Source: Thermodesulfovibrionia bacterium (GTDB taxonomy: Bacteria > Nitrospirota > Thermodesulfovibrionia > UBA6902). From it: a DNA stretch of 38,951 bases. The stretch is taken from the NCBI GenBank assembly GCA_020053105.1, contig JAGVNU010000058.1:1-38951 (forward strand), read 5' to 3'. Of this stretch, positions 8,357 to 17,656 are shown in pieces (within the stretch, counting starts at the first letter, position 1; each line of letters begins with the position of its first letter). The position numbers and the translations under genes are program-made. The notes under the pieces are model-generated. The model was not told the DNA's origin. It saw only the letters and a program-made list of their open reading frames with translations, and ran no database searches.

Positions 8357-8438
8357 CTTGTCCTCCTTTATTGATTGCCTGTGAAATATCTTTGAGTGAA
8401 TTAGAAACCGCTGCATGTCACACTGATTAATAATTCAA

Positions 8439-8453
8439 TCTGTCCGTGACAGA
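8439..8453. promoter_or_regulatory. Possible operator: TCTGTC-N3-GACAGA
   Basis: A perfect 6-base inverted repeat with a 3-base centre lies just downstream of the vgrG -10 box. It would cover the expected start of transcription, where a repressor would act. No regulator gene is in the window. Short perfect palindromes also arise by chance, so this is tentative. Confidence 0.35.
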
Positions 8454-8457
8454 ATGT

Positions 8458-8485
8458 ATTTTATCAGATTACACTAAAATTGCAA
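8458..8485 (-). promoter_or_regulatory. Probable sigma-70 promoter of the vgrG cargo operon
   Basis: On the minus strand TTGCAA (8485-8480) is followed after 16 bases by TAAAAT (8463-8458), with an extended TGA just before the -10 box. The leader to the vgrG start is about 95 bases. The promoter lets the tip/cargo genes be transcribed independently of the structural operon, from which they are separated by an opposing gene. Confidence 0.5.
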
Positions 8486-8540
8486 GGCGGAAAATATTCA
8501 CGTTGAAATAAATTCCACGGTGGTTTAGAGTTTATATCTG

Positions 8541-10040
8541 ATGAAAATGTTAAAGACGTCAGAATTGACCTTTAAAGATCCCGGTGACTTCACTCGTCTC
8601 CGGGATGTATTTGAAAAAGCCGGCTATTCCGACAAGGGCGTCCTCGATGTGATCGGTGTAAAGGATTTCCCGTCAATGAAGGGGACGGATGTGCCGCTGC
8701 TCCTTCGCCGGACAAAGGACAACTCACCTCTTAATACCCTGATACGTCTGTTTCTCATTGAAGCGCCCTGTAATATGGATGCTGTCAAACTCGCTGTTCT
8801 TCCGATGAAGCTTGAATCACTGGTTGAAGCAGGCATAGTGCAAATGGACGGCGCTTCCGTTACTGCGGCTGTTAAATTAATGCCTTATAAAAATTTCCAT
8901 ATAGCGTTTGATCTGCCATGCATGCTTCAGAGCGGCTCAAGGAAAAATTATGTGATGGGCATCGGCAGCAGCACACTTACGCTTGCCAACCTGACAATAC
9001 GGAAACAATCCCGGCGCACGCTGGACCTTGGCGCAGGCTGCGGCATCCATGCCTTTCTTGCCGCAGGGCACAGCGGCAGTGTCATAGCGACAGACCTTAA
9101 CCCGCGGGCGGTGCGGTTCGCGGAATTCAATGCAAGGCTCAACAATTTATCTCATGTTCAGTGTCTCGAAGGAGATTTGTTCGGGCCGGTCAAAGGTGAA
9201 AAATTCGATCTCGTTGTTTCCAATCCGCCCTTTGTCATCTCGCCTGAAACTCAGTACATCTATCGTGACGGCGGAATGGAAGGGGACCGTATCACACAGA
9301 AAATAATCAGCGAGGTCCCTGAGTTTCTGAATGAGGGCGGGTACTGTCAGATACTGTGCAACTGGGCGGAGCTTCGCGGTCAGGACTGGAAGGACAGGCT
9401 GCATAAATGGTTTGAAGGGACCGGCTGTGACGCTTGGGTGCTGCGCTCCGAAACGCTTGATGCTGAGACATATGCGCTGACGTGGATACGGCACACGGAG
9501 AAAGCCGAAACCGGTCAGTTCCCGCAGCAGTTTCAAAAGTGGATGGACTATTATGAAACACAGGGCATTGCCTCAATGGGGGCCGGTCTGATTACCCTGC
9601 GCCGTTCAGGCGGTCGTTTGAACTGGTTCAGGGCAGACGATGCGCCTGAGAAGATGCAGGGGCCGTGCGGAGATGATATTGTCCGCGGTTTTGAGCTGCG
9701 TGATTTTCTGGAAACCATTACGGATGATTCGATGCTTCTAAATTCACAGTTCCGCATCTCACCTGAGGCCCGTCTGGAACGCCAGTCCAAACCATCATCA
9801 GAAGGATGGCTGGATGAGTCTGTCCGGCTTCGTCTGGCAACGGGCCTTACTTATTCAGGGAATATTGATCACTTTGTCGCGAATATGCTCATTAAATGTA
9901 ACGGCCAGAGAAAACTTGGCGACTTAATGAATGATATGGCGCAGGCCCTTCAAACAGACGCGGAAAAGATCAGGGCCTCTTTTTGCAGCATTGTAAGGCA
10001 CCTTGTTGAACGCGGATTTCTCCTGCCTCCTAACTCCTGA
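8541..10040 (+). CDS. Class I SAM-dependent methyltransferase with NPPF motif
   Basis: 499 residues. The central Rossmann methyltransferase has the SAM-binding motif 'LDLGAGCGIHA' (162-168 core), an acidic loop 'IATDLNPRAV' and the catalytic 'VVSNPPFVIS' (NPPF at 228-231). The NPPF motif is used by enzymes that methylate the side-chain nitrogen of Gln (PrmC type) or exocyclic base nitrogens (RlmG/RsmC type). An N-terminal helical region of about 130 residues and a C-terminal region of about 180 residues flank it. This three-part plan is like the stand-alone methyltransferases annotated with DUF7059/DUF7782. It is the only plus-strand gene inside the T6SS locus, and its stop lies 7 bases from the stop of the convergent fusion sheath gene. 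No clear ribosome binding site precedes the ATG at 8541, and ATG 8547 is an alternative. The substrate is unknown; a link to T6SS is only positional. Confidence 0.85.
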   Translation: MKMLKTSELTFKDPGDFTRLRDVFEKAGYSDKGVLDVIGVKDFPSMKGTDVPLLLRRTKDNSPLNTLIRLFLIEAPCNMDAVKLAVLPMKLESLVEAGIVQMDGASVTAAVKLMPYKNFHIAFDLPCMLQSGSRKNYVMGIGSSTLTLANLTIRKQSRRTLDLGAGCGIHAFLAAGHSGSVIATDLNPRAVRFAEFNARLNNLSHVQCLEGDLFGPVKGEKFDLVVSNPPFVISPETQYIYRDGGMEGDRITQKIISEVPEFLNEGGYCQILCNWAELRGQDWKDRLHKWFEGTGCDAWVLRSETLDAETYALTWIRHTEKAETGQFPQQFQKWMDYYETQGIASMGAGLITLRRSGGRLNWFRADDAPEKMQGPCGDDIVRGFELRDFLETITDDSMLLNSQFRISPEARLERQSKPSSEGWLDESVRLRLATGLTYSGNIDHFVANMLIKCNGQRKLGDLMNDMAQALQTDAEKIRASFCSIVRHLVERGFLLPPNS

Positions 10041-10047
10041 CTCTTTT

Positions 10048-11580
10048 TTACCCCCACCGTCCCGCCAGATTCGCCGGAGGGTCTGCCAGGGACTGAAAGC
10101 GGGCCAGACGTACCCTGTCCTGGTTTTTAAATGACAGCAGGGGCATGACGCCTCTTTCAAGAATTATCTCAGCCGCATCTTCGGTGAATACGACTTCTGC
10201 GCAGGGTTTGGTCCTGGGCCCGCCGTCCTCTTTGTATAAATGCAGCGGCAGGTTTTCAATGTCCAGCACGGAGCCCGGCTTGAGGTTCCATTCATTACGG
10301 ATGAAGGCCTCGGCAATTAAATACGCGCAGGCAAATGAGGCGTTGCCCCAGAGGTAAAGATTGTGGATCGAGGCAAAGGGCATTTCGTCAAATTCAAAGC
10401 TGTCAACCGGGTCAGTATCCGCACCATAAGGAAGACGGAGCAGAAACCTGGGAAGGGCGAGTCCGAGATACTCGGCCTCAGGGAGTTTTCTGAGAGTCTC
10501 CCATGATTCATTTTTTTGCGGTTTCTGCCATCCTTCGGGATTCGGCGTTTCATGCAGAGAGTCGCATCCCAGTATTTTCTCACTTGCGCCTGCAATAAAC
10601 GGAGCGCCCGAGGCCCAGGCTATCTTAGTGAGACGGCCGAGGATGTTTACATCTTTATGTCCATTGTCAAAATAATAATTACCTGTCAGAAGCGCCCAGG
10701 GCTCTCCACCGAATGTCCTGACCGTCTGTTCCACGAGAAGTTTATATAACCCGGTTGAACTCAGTTCAACGGCTTCAGCGAGGTCGGCCGCGAGTTCGTC
10801 TTTTGATATATCGATCAGGTACAGCTTCAGGTTCTCATCGGTCTCCAACCTGGATACCAGAAAGTGGACCGCCCGCCATGCCGCTTCAAGCGCCTGAAAA
10901 TCAGGGTCGTGCAGGACCATTCGCATGAATTCAGCAGTCGCCTCATCTATAGACGCAATTATCTTTGCCTGCTGCGGCTCAATGTCGGGGACAATATGGG
11001 GCTGCACGATCCGGCGCAGAAAGTTGTCCCATTCGGATGCGCCCCTTGCCCCTCCTGATTTTGAGGAGGTGGTTTCTGTTTCTTCCAGGACCTGGTCAAG
11101 GAAGCTGCCGGATGACTGTTCGGATATTTTTTTATCCGATTTGTTTATGTCTACCTTCGGAGGGTCGCCGGCAGGCGGCTGGAATCCCTTTACAAATGAC
11201 GCGAATGTTGAAGGGTCTTTTATCCCCTGCCGGGTATCTCTCAGGGCCTCAAATATATCAAGCCTGTTAAAGAGGCTGTCAGGGTGAAAGTCCTCCATTG
11301 AGGAAAATTTGATCCTGACGGGCGGGGCCTCTTTTCCCATGATCGGCAGCTCTATTTCGACCTTGAGCTTGTTCAGGACTTCATCGATATTGTCCCGGTC
11401 GACCATGAAAGTTCTGCGGGCGGCCATGTCCGGATCTATGATGCCGCGATTGGACCGCCCGCTGAAATCTCCCATTATGGCGATCCGGAACGGTGTTTCA
11501 GGATCGGGATTACCCCGCGCCTCCTCCATCTCCGCGACTATTTCAACATCAAGCTCTCCGAATGATATTGGCTCCTGCAT
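10048..11580 (-). CDS. TssB-TssC fused sheath-like protein lacking the TssC C-terminus
   Basis: 510 residues. Residues about 28-120 look like TssB ('FRIAIMGDFSGR', 'VDRDNIDEVLNKL', 'IKFSSMEDFHPDSLF'). After a low-complexity linker, residues about 190-500 match the TssC core ('LEAAWRAVHFLVSRLE', 'FGGEPWALLTGNYYF', 'LALPRFLLRLPYGA', 'LYLWGNASFACAYLI'). It ends at the segment equivalent to 'GFVPLVHCKGTDYAAFFS' of the separate TssC encoded at 18738-20231. It therefore lacks the last 100 or so residues that contain the sheath inter-subunit strands. A GGGAGG site supports the start. The locus already has normal tssB and tssC, so this is an extra, specialised component. A sheath cap, baseplate adaptor or assembly regulator are possibilities; function unknown. 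Confidence 0.85.
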   Translation of the reverse strand: MQEPISFGELDVEIVAEMEEARGNPDPETPFRIAIMGDFSGRSNRGIIDPDMAARRTFMVDRDNIDEVLNKLKVEIELPIMGKEAPPVRIKFSSMEDFHPDSLFNRLDIFEALRDTRQGIKDPSTFASFVKGFQPPAGDPPKVDINKSDKKISEQSSGSFLDQVLEETETTSSKSGGARGASEWDNFLRRIVQPHIVPDIEPQQAKIIASIDEATAEFMRMVLHDPDFQALEAAWRAVHFLVSRLETDENLKLYLIDISKDELAADLAEAVELSSTGLYKLLVEQTVRTFGGEPWALLTGNYYFDNGHKDVNILGRLTKIAWASGAPFIAGASEKILGCDSLHETPNPEGWQKPQKNESWETLRKLPEAEYLGLALPRFLLRLPYGADTDPVDSFEFDEMPFASIHNLYLWGNASFACAYLIAEAFIRNEWNLKPGSVLDIENLPLHLYKEDGGPRTKPCAEVVFTEDAAEIILERGVMPLLSFKNQDRVRLARFQSLADPPANLAGRWG

Positions 11581-11596
11581 GGCTGACCTCCCCCCT

Positions 11597-12067
11597 TTAT
11601 CTGATCCTGTCTCTGTATATCCCCGGTGTGGAACCGGGTATTTCTATGGCACCTGCAGATGTTAAGTAAAATTCAGCGGACTCGACTCCGCCGATGATAG
11701 CGTAAGCATAACCGCTTTGCGACATTGCGCCAAGAGCGGACAAGAGAAGCGCTTTTCCGATCCCCCTGTTACGGACTTGCTCTGCAACCCCAATGGGGCC
11801 GAAGAAGTTCATGGCAGCACAGTCATAGCAGGCAAAACCGATAACAATTCTGTTTTCAGTTGCGATAATACAGGACACAGGATTTCTGCTGAACGCGACA
11901 TCACACTCGCCCGCCCAGGCCTTTCCAAAACTGTCATCAACCCACGCAACGACCTGATGTTTTTCGTATGCCATGGCCCTCCGTACATTGATGCCTTCTG
12001 CCCGGAGTTTATCAACGTGCAGTCTTACGTCAGGAAGTTCGTATAGTTTTACTAAAAGATCTGACAT
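11597..12067 (-). CDS. GNAT-family N-acetyltransferase
   Basis: 156 residues. The acetyl-CoA pyrophosphate-binding motif A is RNRGIGKALL at residues 99-108, preceded by the strand 'FFGPIGVAEQV' as in other GNAT proteins. A C-terminal strand 'YAYAIIGGVESAEFYLTSAGA' has the usual final Tyr/Phe. The gene is 35 bases after tssH and 16 bases before the sheath-like fusion gene, so it belongs to the T6SS transcript. No typical ribosome binding site is seen before the ATG at 12067. Substrate unknown. It could modify a T6SS protein or be an unrelated passenger; similar acetyltransferases do occur in T6SS loci. Confidence 0.82.
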   Translation of the reverse strand: MSDLLVKLYELPDVRLHVDKLRAEGINVRRAMAYEKHQVVAWVDDSFGKAWAGECDVAFSRNPVSCIIATENRIVIGFACYDCAAMNFFGPIGVAEQVRNRGIGKALLLSALGAMSQSGYAYAIIGGVESAEFYLTSAGAIEIPGSTPGIYRDRIR

Positions 12068-12102
12068 AGGGATTATTTAATATAAATGAATAATAAAAAC
12101 AT

Positions 12103-14739
12103 TTATTTAATCTCAAACCCGAACCCCTCACCGCTTACAGACACCTTGACTTCCTTCAACTGTTCTCCCGCCGCCATCCTCGATAGCAGCTCCTTTGACA
12201 TCTCAGGCAGCAGGGTGTTGGTCAGAATGTGGTCCACGTTCCTTGCGCCGCTCTCGACTTCCTTGCAGCGGCTTGCGATGTTATCAACCAGTTCATCGCC
12301 GAATTTGAAGACCACGTTCCTGTTTTCCATCAGGCGTTTTGCAACGCGGTTGAGCTTCAGCTTAACGATGAGCTTCATGTTCTTGTCAGTGATCGGGAAA
12401 TAGGGCACGACCTTCAAACGTCCGAGGAAGGCGGGCTTGAAGTGCTTGAGCAATTCAGGTCTCACCATTTCAGAAAGTCCCTGCCAGTTCGGCATGGTCT
12501 CTTCATCGGCGCAGGACTTCATGATGAGGTCGGTCCCGAGATTGGAGGTAAGAATAATCACTGTGTTCTTGAAATCGATCCTCCTGCCCTCACCGTCCTG
12601 AAGAGTGCCTTTGTCAAAGACCTGATAGAAGAGCTCCATGACATCCGGGTGCGCCTTCTCCACCTCATCGAGGAGCACAACACTGTATGGACGTTTACGA
12701 ACAGCCTCGGTCAGCACCCCGCCTTCTCCATATCCCACGTAGCCCGGAGGAGAACCCTTCAGCCCTGAAACCGTATGGGCCTCCTGGTATTCGGACATGT
12801 TTATGGTAATGACATTATCTTCACCGCCGTACAGAAGTTCGGATATAGCGAGCGCTGTCTCGGTCTTGCCGACCCCGCTCGGTCCAACGAACATAAAAAC
12901 AGCGGTTGGTTTTGACGGGTCTTCAATGCCGGCGTGGGCGGTCTGTATCATCTGCGCAACTGCTGCCAGCGCGTGGTCCTGTCCTATGATCCTAGCGCCG
13001 AGCAGGTTCCCCATATTGAGGACCGTGGAGATTTCATCAGTGAGCATCCGTCCCGTGGGAATTCCGGTCCATCCGGAGATGACCTCTGAGACAATGTTCC
13101 CGTCCACTGCAATCTGGACCAGCGGCGAATCCCCCTGCGCCTTGGCAAAGTCCTTTTCAAGGGCCTGAAGTTTTTTCTTCAGCTTCGCGAGTTCCTTATC
13201 AGCAGGGTCTTTTTCATGAACGTCCTGTATGTTCTGCCGGACATCTTTTATCTGGTTTGCTATCTCCATTTCCTTTTCCCACTTTTTCGTAAGCTTGTCG
13301 AACTCTGCCTGTGTTTCCGCCTTCTCCTTTTCAAGCTTCTTCAGGCGTTCCTTGTGGTCAAAGCCGATCAGTGATTCACTTTCCAGTCTTTTCATTTCCC
13401 TTTCTATCTGGCCGATACGCCTTGTTGCCTGCTCGACTTCAGAAGGGATTGTAGTCAGGCCGATAGCGACTCTCGCGCACGATGTATCCAGGACACTTAC
13501 CGCTTTATCAGGAAGCTGTCTTGCTGTAAGATAACGATGTGATAGACGCACTGCATCGAGCAGGGCCTCATCGGTGATCATGACCTTGTGATGTTTTTCA
13601 AGGAAAGGCGCTATGGCCCGCATCATGACCATTGCCTTTTCTTCATCAGGCTCTTCAACCTGGACCAGCTGGAACCTGCGGGCCAGGGCAGCATCTTTTT
13701 CAAAATATTTTTTATATTCAGACCATGTCGTAGCAGCAATTGTACGCAGTTCTCCTCGTGCCAGAGCTGGTTTCAGAAGATTGGCCGCATCGCCCGAACC
13801 TGCCGCGCCTCCCGCTCCGATGAGTGTGTGTGCCTCATCGATAAATAAAATGATCGGCACAGGGGATGCCTTGACCTCGTCGATGACTGATTTGAGGCGG
13901 TTTTCAAATTCCCCCTTTATCCCGGCCCCTGCCTGAAGGAGCCCCAGGTCCAGTGTCCGGATCTCCACGTTTCTCAGCGGAGGGGGAACATCTCCTTCAG
14001 CTATCCTCAATGCAAAGCCTTCCACAACAGCGGTCTTCCCGACGCCGGCCTCACCTGTTAATATCGGATTGTTTTGTCTGCGGCGGATAAGGATGTCCAC
14101 CATCTGTCTTATCTCAAAGTCACGTCCGAGTACAGGGTCTATCTCACCCTTTTTTGCCCTGTCTGTAAGATTGATCGTAAACTGGTCCAGCGCCTTGGTG
14201 CCTTTGGGAGGCATACCGGGCGCTTTACCAGAGGCCGCGCCTGCGGGCATGGTCTCTGCGTCCTCGCGGGAACCAGCGATAATATCGTTCAGACTCTGAG
14301 TCAGGGTCTCAACGGAAATCTTTTTGAATTCCGCTGAGCTTGAAATCAGCATGCGCGCCATTTCATCATTGCTTAAAAGGGATAGAATAATATGGCCTGA
14401 GCGGATGAGCGTCATCTGATATTCAATCGATGCCGCAAGCCACGCGTCCTCCACCATTTTCGGAATGCGCGGTGAAAGGGCAGGGGTCCTGGCATTTCCG
14501 GTCTTGAACCCTTCCATTGTCCGGGTGAGGTCATTGACCAGACGGGAATCATTGATCTCAAAATGCCTGAGTACCTTCTGAATGTCCGTATCGGGCATCT
14601 CTAGGAGTTTAATCAGGAAGTGTTCGATGTCCACCTCATAGTGCGTCTGAGAAAGGCACAGACCTGCAGCTGATTCAAGCGCCTTGCGGCAGGTCTCATT
14701 GAGCTTTCCTATGAGGGATTTGATGTTTGATTTAGGCAT
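12103..14739 (-). CDS. tssH: TssH (ClpV) AAA+ sheath-recycling ATPase
   Basis: 878 residues, the usual ClpV size. An N-terminal double Clp repeat domain occupies residues about 1-150. The first AAA+ domain has 'DPVLGRD' (201-207), Walker A GEAGVGKT (229-236) and Walker [11 protein letters not shown] (near 300). A coiled-coil middle region spans about 430-530. The second AAA+ domain has Walker A GPSGVGKT (619-626) and a '[14 protein letters not shown]' Walker B. ClpV hexamers unfold and recycle the contracted TssB-TssC sheath. Both ATPase sites look intact. An AGGAG-like site precedes the ATG at 14739. The gene is separated from tssG by 122 bases that hold a large inverted repeat, so its dosage could differ from the genes before it. 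Confidence 0.97.
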   Translation of the reverse strand: MPKSNIKSLIGKLNETCRKALESAAGLCLSQTHYEVDIEHFLIKLLEMPDTDIQKVLRHFEINDSRLVNDLTRTMEGFKTGNARTPALSPRIPKMVEDAWLAASIEYQMTLIRSGHIILSLLSNDEMARMLISSSAEFKKISVETLTQSLNDIIAGSREDAETMPAGAASGKAPGMPPKGTKALDQFTINLTDRAKKGEIDPVLGRDFEIRQMVDILIRRRQNNPILTGEAGVGKTAVVEGFALRIAEGDVPPPLRNVEIRTLDLGLLQAGAGIKGEFENRLKSVIDEVKASPVPIILFIDEAHTLIGAGGAAGSGDAANLLKPALARGELRTIAATTWSEYKKYFEKDAALARRFQLVQVEEPDEEKAMVMMRAIAPFLEKHHKVMITDEALLDAVRLSHRYLTARQLPDKAVSVLDTSCARVAIGLTTIPSEVEQATRRIGQIEREMKRLESESLIGFDHKERLKKLEKEKAETQAEFDKLTKKWEKEMEIANQIKDVRQNIQDVHEKDPADKELAKLKKKLQALEKDFAKAQGDSPLVQIAVDGNIVSEVISGWTGIPTGRMLTDEISTVLNMGNLLGARIIGQDHALAAVAQMIQTAHAGIEDPSKPTAVFMFVGPSGVGKTETALAISELLYGGEDNVITINMSEYQEAHTVSGLKGSPPGYVGYGEGGVLTEAVRKRPYSVVLLDEVEKAHPDVMELFYQVFDKGTLQDGEGRRIDFKNTVIILTSNLGTDLIMKSCADEETMPNWQGLSEMVRPELLKHFKPAFLGRLKVVPYFPITDKNMKLIVKLKLNRVAKRLMENRNVVFKFGDELVDNIASRCKEVESGARNVDHILTNTLLPEMSKELLSRMAAGEQLKEVKVSVSGEGFGFEIK

Positions 14740-14769
14740 GTGTGTCTCCTTTTTTTTATAATCTTTTTA

Positions 14770-14836
14770 GCCACTAAGACACAAAGACACTAAGAAAGAA
14801 CATTTTTATTACTTAGTGCCTTTGTGTCTTAGTGGC
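14770..14836. repeat. Near-perfect inverted repeat between tssG and tssH
   Basis: Left arm 14770-14794 starts GCCACTAAGACACAAAG; right arm 14812-14836 is its reverse complement at 24 of 25 positions. A 17-base AT-rich loop separates them. RNA from either strand would fold into a long hairpin. No T-run follows on either strand, so it does not look like an intrinsic terminator. I recall similar 'CTTTGTGTCTTAGTGGC' repeats scattered between genes of many environmental bacteria, which suggests a REP- or MITE-like dispersed element. That identity is from memory and unchecked. Confidence 0.9.
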
Positions 14837-14861
14837 CCATTTATAATTTCCTCTGTTGTTT

Positions 14862-15881
14862 TTACGCATCCGCCTCCTGAAATATTGCATACGGATCAGA
14901 ATGATAAGCAAACCCCGGACTATGGACCCAGGTTGTCTCGCCCAGCATCGGATGTCCGGCCCCAAGGGTGCAGGCAGGGACTTCCCCGCGGTCAAGGACT
15001 ATCCGGACATCAAATTCATACTCTATCCCTGCGATGTTTTTCCCCAGGGAAAATATGGGACGGAGCATTTCCCCGTGAGGCAGCAGACGGAGGAAATTGT
15101 CATATTTCACCGGCCCGAGGACCAGCCGGAACTTTGACTGAACATCCGGGGTATGGCTCCCGCACACGGCATCGATGCCGAGACTGCTGTTTGCCATGCC
15201 TATCCGGGTCCGGTCTTCGGGGCCTATGGGGAGCAGGCGACTGATAAATTGCTCTACCTTCACAGTGGTCCCGGAGATATAGCCAAGCACTGCCTCTATC
15301 AAACAGGCTGACGGGGCTGCCTTGGACAGCAGACCGCTGAAGAAATATAAAAGCGACTTGTCACGCAGGCCGGTTGACCGGAGAAGCCCCGGTGTGCCCA
15401 TGCCTGTGAGACAGAGAATAAATGATGATATCTTGTCTTCCGCGTCCGGAAGATAATTTTCAGTAAGCCGGTATTTCTTCCATGCCAGATAGAAAAGCGA
15501 AATAAGGCGGTGGTGGAACATATCATAAAAGGCCATCAGCCCGCGGTCTTTCCGGAGCAGCCTTTCAATCACCTGCTCATTGTAACAATGGGGCAGGACC
15601 CCTGACGGGCCGATAAGACCCATAAACGTGACTTCCATATTGGCCGGTTTCCCAGCGTCCGGCTGTTCAATCTTTGAGATATCGCTGGCAGGAAAAGTCA
15701 GCCCTGGTTTTGAGGAGAAACGCACAGCCTCCTCTCCGGGGACAAGGGTATTGCCCAGTGGTTTCTTGTCAGGTGAAAGATGTTCCAGCAGGTCAACGGC
15801 CTTAAAAAATGAGAACCTGTAGAATTCTTCAAACAGGCGGTCTTTTAAAGCAGTATCTGTCTGCCGCTTCTCGGTGGCCAC
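14862..15881 (-). CDS. tssG: TssG baseplate protein
   Basis: 339 residues, a normal TssG length. Landmarks are the N-terminal 'FFKAVDLLEHLSP' and 'VRFSSKPGLTFPASDI', then 'VTFMGLIGPSGVLPHCY', followed by 'RLISLFYLAWKKYR' and the late 'VRIVLDRGEVPACTLG'. TssG forms the baseplate wedge with TssF, TssE and TssK. Its start lies 37 bases inside the tssF coding region, so translation is probably coupled. The following stretch before tssH contains the 14770-14836 inverted repeat. Confidence 0.94.
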   Translation of the reverse strand: MATEKRQTDTALKDRLFEEFYRFSFFKAVDLLEHLSPDKKPLGNTLVPGEEAVRFSSKPGLTFPASDISKIEQPDAGKPANMEVTFMGLIGPSGVLPHCYNEQVIERLLRKDRGLMAFYDMFHHRLISLFYLAWKKYRLTENYLPDAEDKISSFILCLTGMGTPGLLRSTGLRDKSLLYFFSGLLSKAAPSACLIEAVLGYISGTTVKVEQFISRLLPIGPEDRTRIGMANSSLGIDAVCGSHTPDVQSKFRLVLGPVKYDNFLRLLPHGEMLRPIFSLGKNIAGIEYEFDVRIVLDRGEVPACTLGAGHPMLGETTWVHSPGFAYHSDPYAIFQEADA

Positions 15882-17650
15882 TCTTTAAGCACCTCTTTCT
15901 GCTGCACTGTTTTTGCGGCCAGTTGTGAAAAGGAGTTTACTGATACATACTGGCCTAAAAATCTTTCCAGCACGCAAGCAAACAGGTAATGTCCCGCACC
16001 CACATATTTGTCTTCATCGAATTCAATAGTCACGCGCACTCCCCGGCAGAAAGAGGGGCCGATCCTTCTTGTGGCGTGTTCCGATTTCAGAGAGACGATG
16101 CCGTTTATCTGCTGCCTGGTGGAGGGCGAATTATCAAAATCATAAAGCCGGAGTATCTCCCGGAGCGCCTCTTCCCCGCCCTGTACAATTGATAAATAAT
16201 TGAGAGACAGATGCGATATGAGCCGCCACTGCAGCGCCCCGCCAAGGGAAGGCCTGCGTGTGCGCGTTGGTTTCATGAGACAGGTTACGGCGGCAACCGG
16301 GGCCGCGATCTCCATATCAAAGTCGCCCCCCTGATTTCCAAAGGGGAGACGCGAGGGAAGGTCCCGGTTGGAGCAGGTGATGTGAACAGTCAGTATCTCC
16401 GCCTCAGGGTCCACTGCCCGGAAGTCCAGGTCCGCGAACGAGAGGTAAATCTCTGTCCCGTCATCCCCTTTCCGGCCTGAGGGGACGCGCTGGATATGCC
16501 AGAAGGCGTTGCGTCCGCGGCTGTATTCCTCATCAACGTGGTGCCTCAGGGAATACAGGGGTTTAAACTCGACCTCACGGCCCGGAGCAGTAGAGGAAGA
16601 AGCTGAGACTTTGTCTATGCTGTATATTTCCGTCGCGTGCCGCCTCCTGAGGTCAGGTATTACCTGATAGTTGGTCCGCAGGTGTTCAACACGCACCGGC
16701 TCGGCAATCCGTTTGAATAAATTGACCACGGGTGCAGCGTTTATGCAAAAGGTATCTTCATTGACCACAAGGTTTGATTTCGGGATTTTGTTCAGGTAAA
16801 TCCATATATCAAGTGTGTCCCCTGCGGCTGACTTTCTGATTTTATCAAGGCCGCTGAAATCAAAGAAGAGAAATTTTTCAGGGAAACAGAAATATTCAAA
16901 GAGCAGGAGGTATCCGGGGAAAGACCGTTCAGAGTAGGGCAGCATGCCTTCGTCAGGACCAAAACCGACAGGCTTTATGTCCGAGGGTGACAGGGGCAGC
17001 GCCTCCCTTTGGCCCTTACTGTTTTTGAACTCACATTCAATATGACAGACGCTATTGAATAAAAGCTCATAAAGATGAAACACATGCTGGTATGGACCGT
17101 TGAGGAAGAAACGGAGACTGTCCCAGCCGGGTTGTGAAAAGCCCAGGTTGTTAAATGTCTTTAGCTGCAGCACGAGGGCCTGCCTGGCGTCCTTTACAGG
17201 TTTCTTCGGGTCCTGAAGCCCGGCTGATGTTACCTCAACCGGCCAGAGTGTAACAGGATAACAGGTGGTAAACTGGCACGGCGTCCCGCCCACCGGCTTT
17301 GAATAGAGCATGGTATTTTTTTCTATGGTGTATCCGGAAGGGGAAATGTTCTGCTTTATCGGGTCAAACCTGACGACCGACATCGAGGGTATCGGGCTGT
17401 TATAGTGAGGGTAGATGACATTGAGCAGGGACTCGGATATTTCAGGAAAATCATCATCAATCTTTTTATGAATGCGCCCGCTTATCAAGGCAAAGGCCTC
17501 GATAAGGCGCTCGGTAAAGGGGTCTTCACACTTGTCCGGTTCAAGGAGCAGCCTGCCCGCGATCTTGGGGTACTTCTTTGCGAATTCAGCCCCCATCTCA
17601 CGGATAAAGGTGAGTTCCTGTTCGTAGTAGTTTAAGAGTTTGTCGTCCAT
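15845..17650 (-). CDS. tssF: TssF baseplate protein
   Basis: 601 residues, typical for TssF. It opens with 'LNYYEQELTFIREMGAEFAKKYP' (broken here as two blocks: LNYYEQELTFIREMG and AEFAKKYPKIAGRL), followed by 'DPFTERLIEAFALISGRIH' and 'FPEISESLLNVIYPHY', all diagnostic for the family. The C-terminal end has 'YVGAGHYLFACVLERFLGQYV', also typical. Two TssF with one TssG make the wedge that anchors the sheath and VgrG. Only six bases separate it from the tssE stop upstream, and it overlaps tssG by 37 bases. Confidence 0.96.
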   Translation of the reverse strand: MDDKLLNYYEQELTFIREMGAEFAKKYPKIAGRLLLEPDKCEDPFTERLIEAFALISGRIHKKIDDDFPEISESLLNVIYPHYNSPIPSMSVVRFDPIKQNISPSGYTIEKNTMLYSKPVGGTPCQFTTCYPVTLWPVEVTSAGLQDPKKPVKDARQALVLQLKTFNNLGFSQPGWDSLRFFLNGPYQHVFHLYELLFNSVCHIECEFKNSKGQREALPLSPSDIKPVGFGPDEGMLPYSERSFPGYLLLFEYFCFPEKFLFFDFSGLDKIRKSAAGDTLDIWIYLNKIPKSNLVVNEDTFCINAAPVVNLFKRIAEPVRVEHLRTNYQVIPDLRRRHATEIYSIDKVSASSSTAPGREVEFKPLYSLRHHVDEEYSRGRNAFWHIQRVPSGRKGDDGTEIYLSFADLDFRAVDPEAEILTVHITCSNRDLPSRLPFGNQGGDFDMEIAAPVAAVTCLMKPTRTRRPSLGGALQWRLISHLSLNYLSIVQGGEEALREILRLYDFDNSPSTRQQINGIVSLKSEHATRRIGPSFCRGVRVTIEFDEDKYVGAGHYLFACVLERFLGQYVSVNSFSQLAAKTVQQKEVLKEWPPRSGRQILL

Positions 17651-17656
17651 AGTATC

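Noticed and set aside
12229..12768. 179-codon plus-strand open frame antisense to tssH
   Set aside because: It is fully inside the well-supported tssH gene and has no start signal or known domain.
14770..14836. Inverted repeat as an intrinsic terminator or CRISPR-like repeat
   Set aside because: No T-run follows either arm, and there is only one pair of arms rather than a spaced array.
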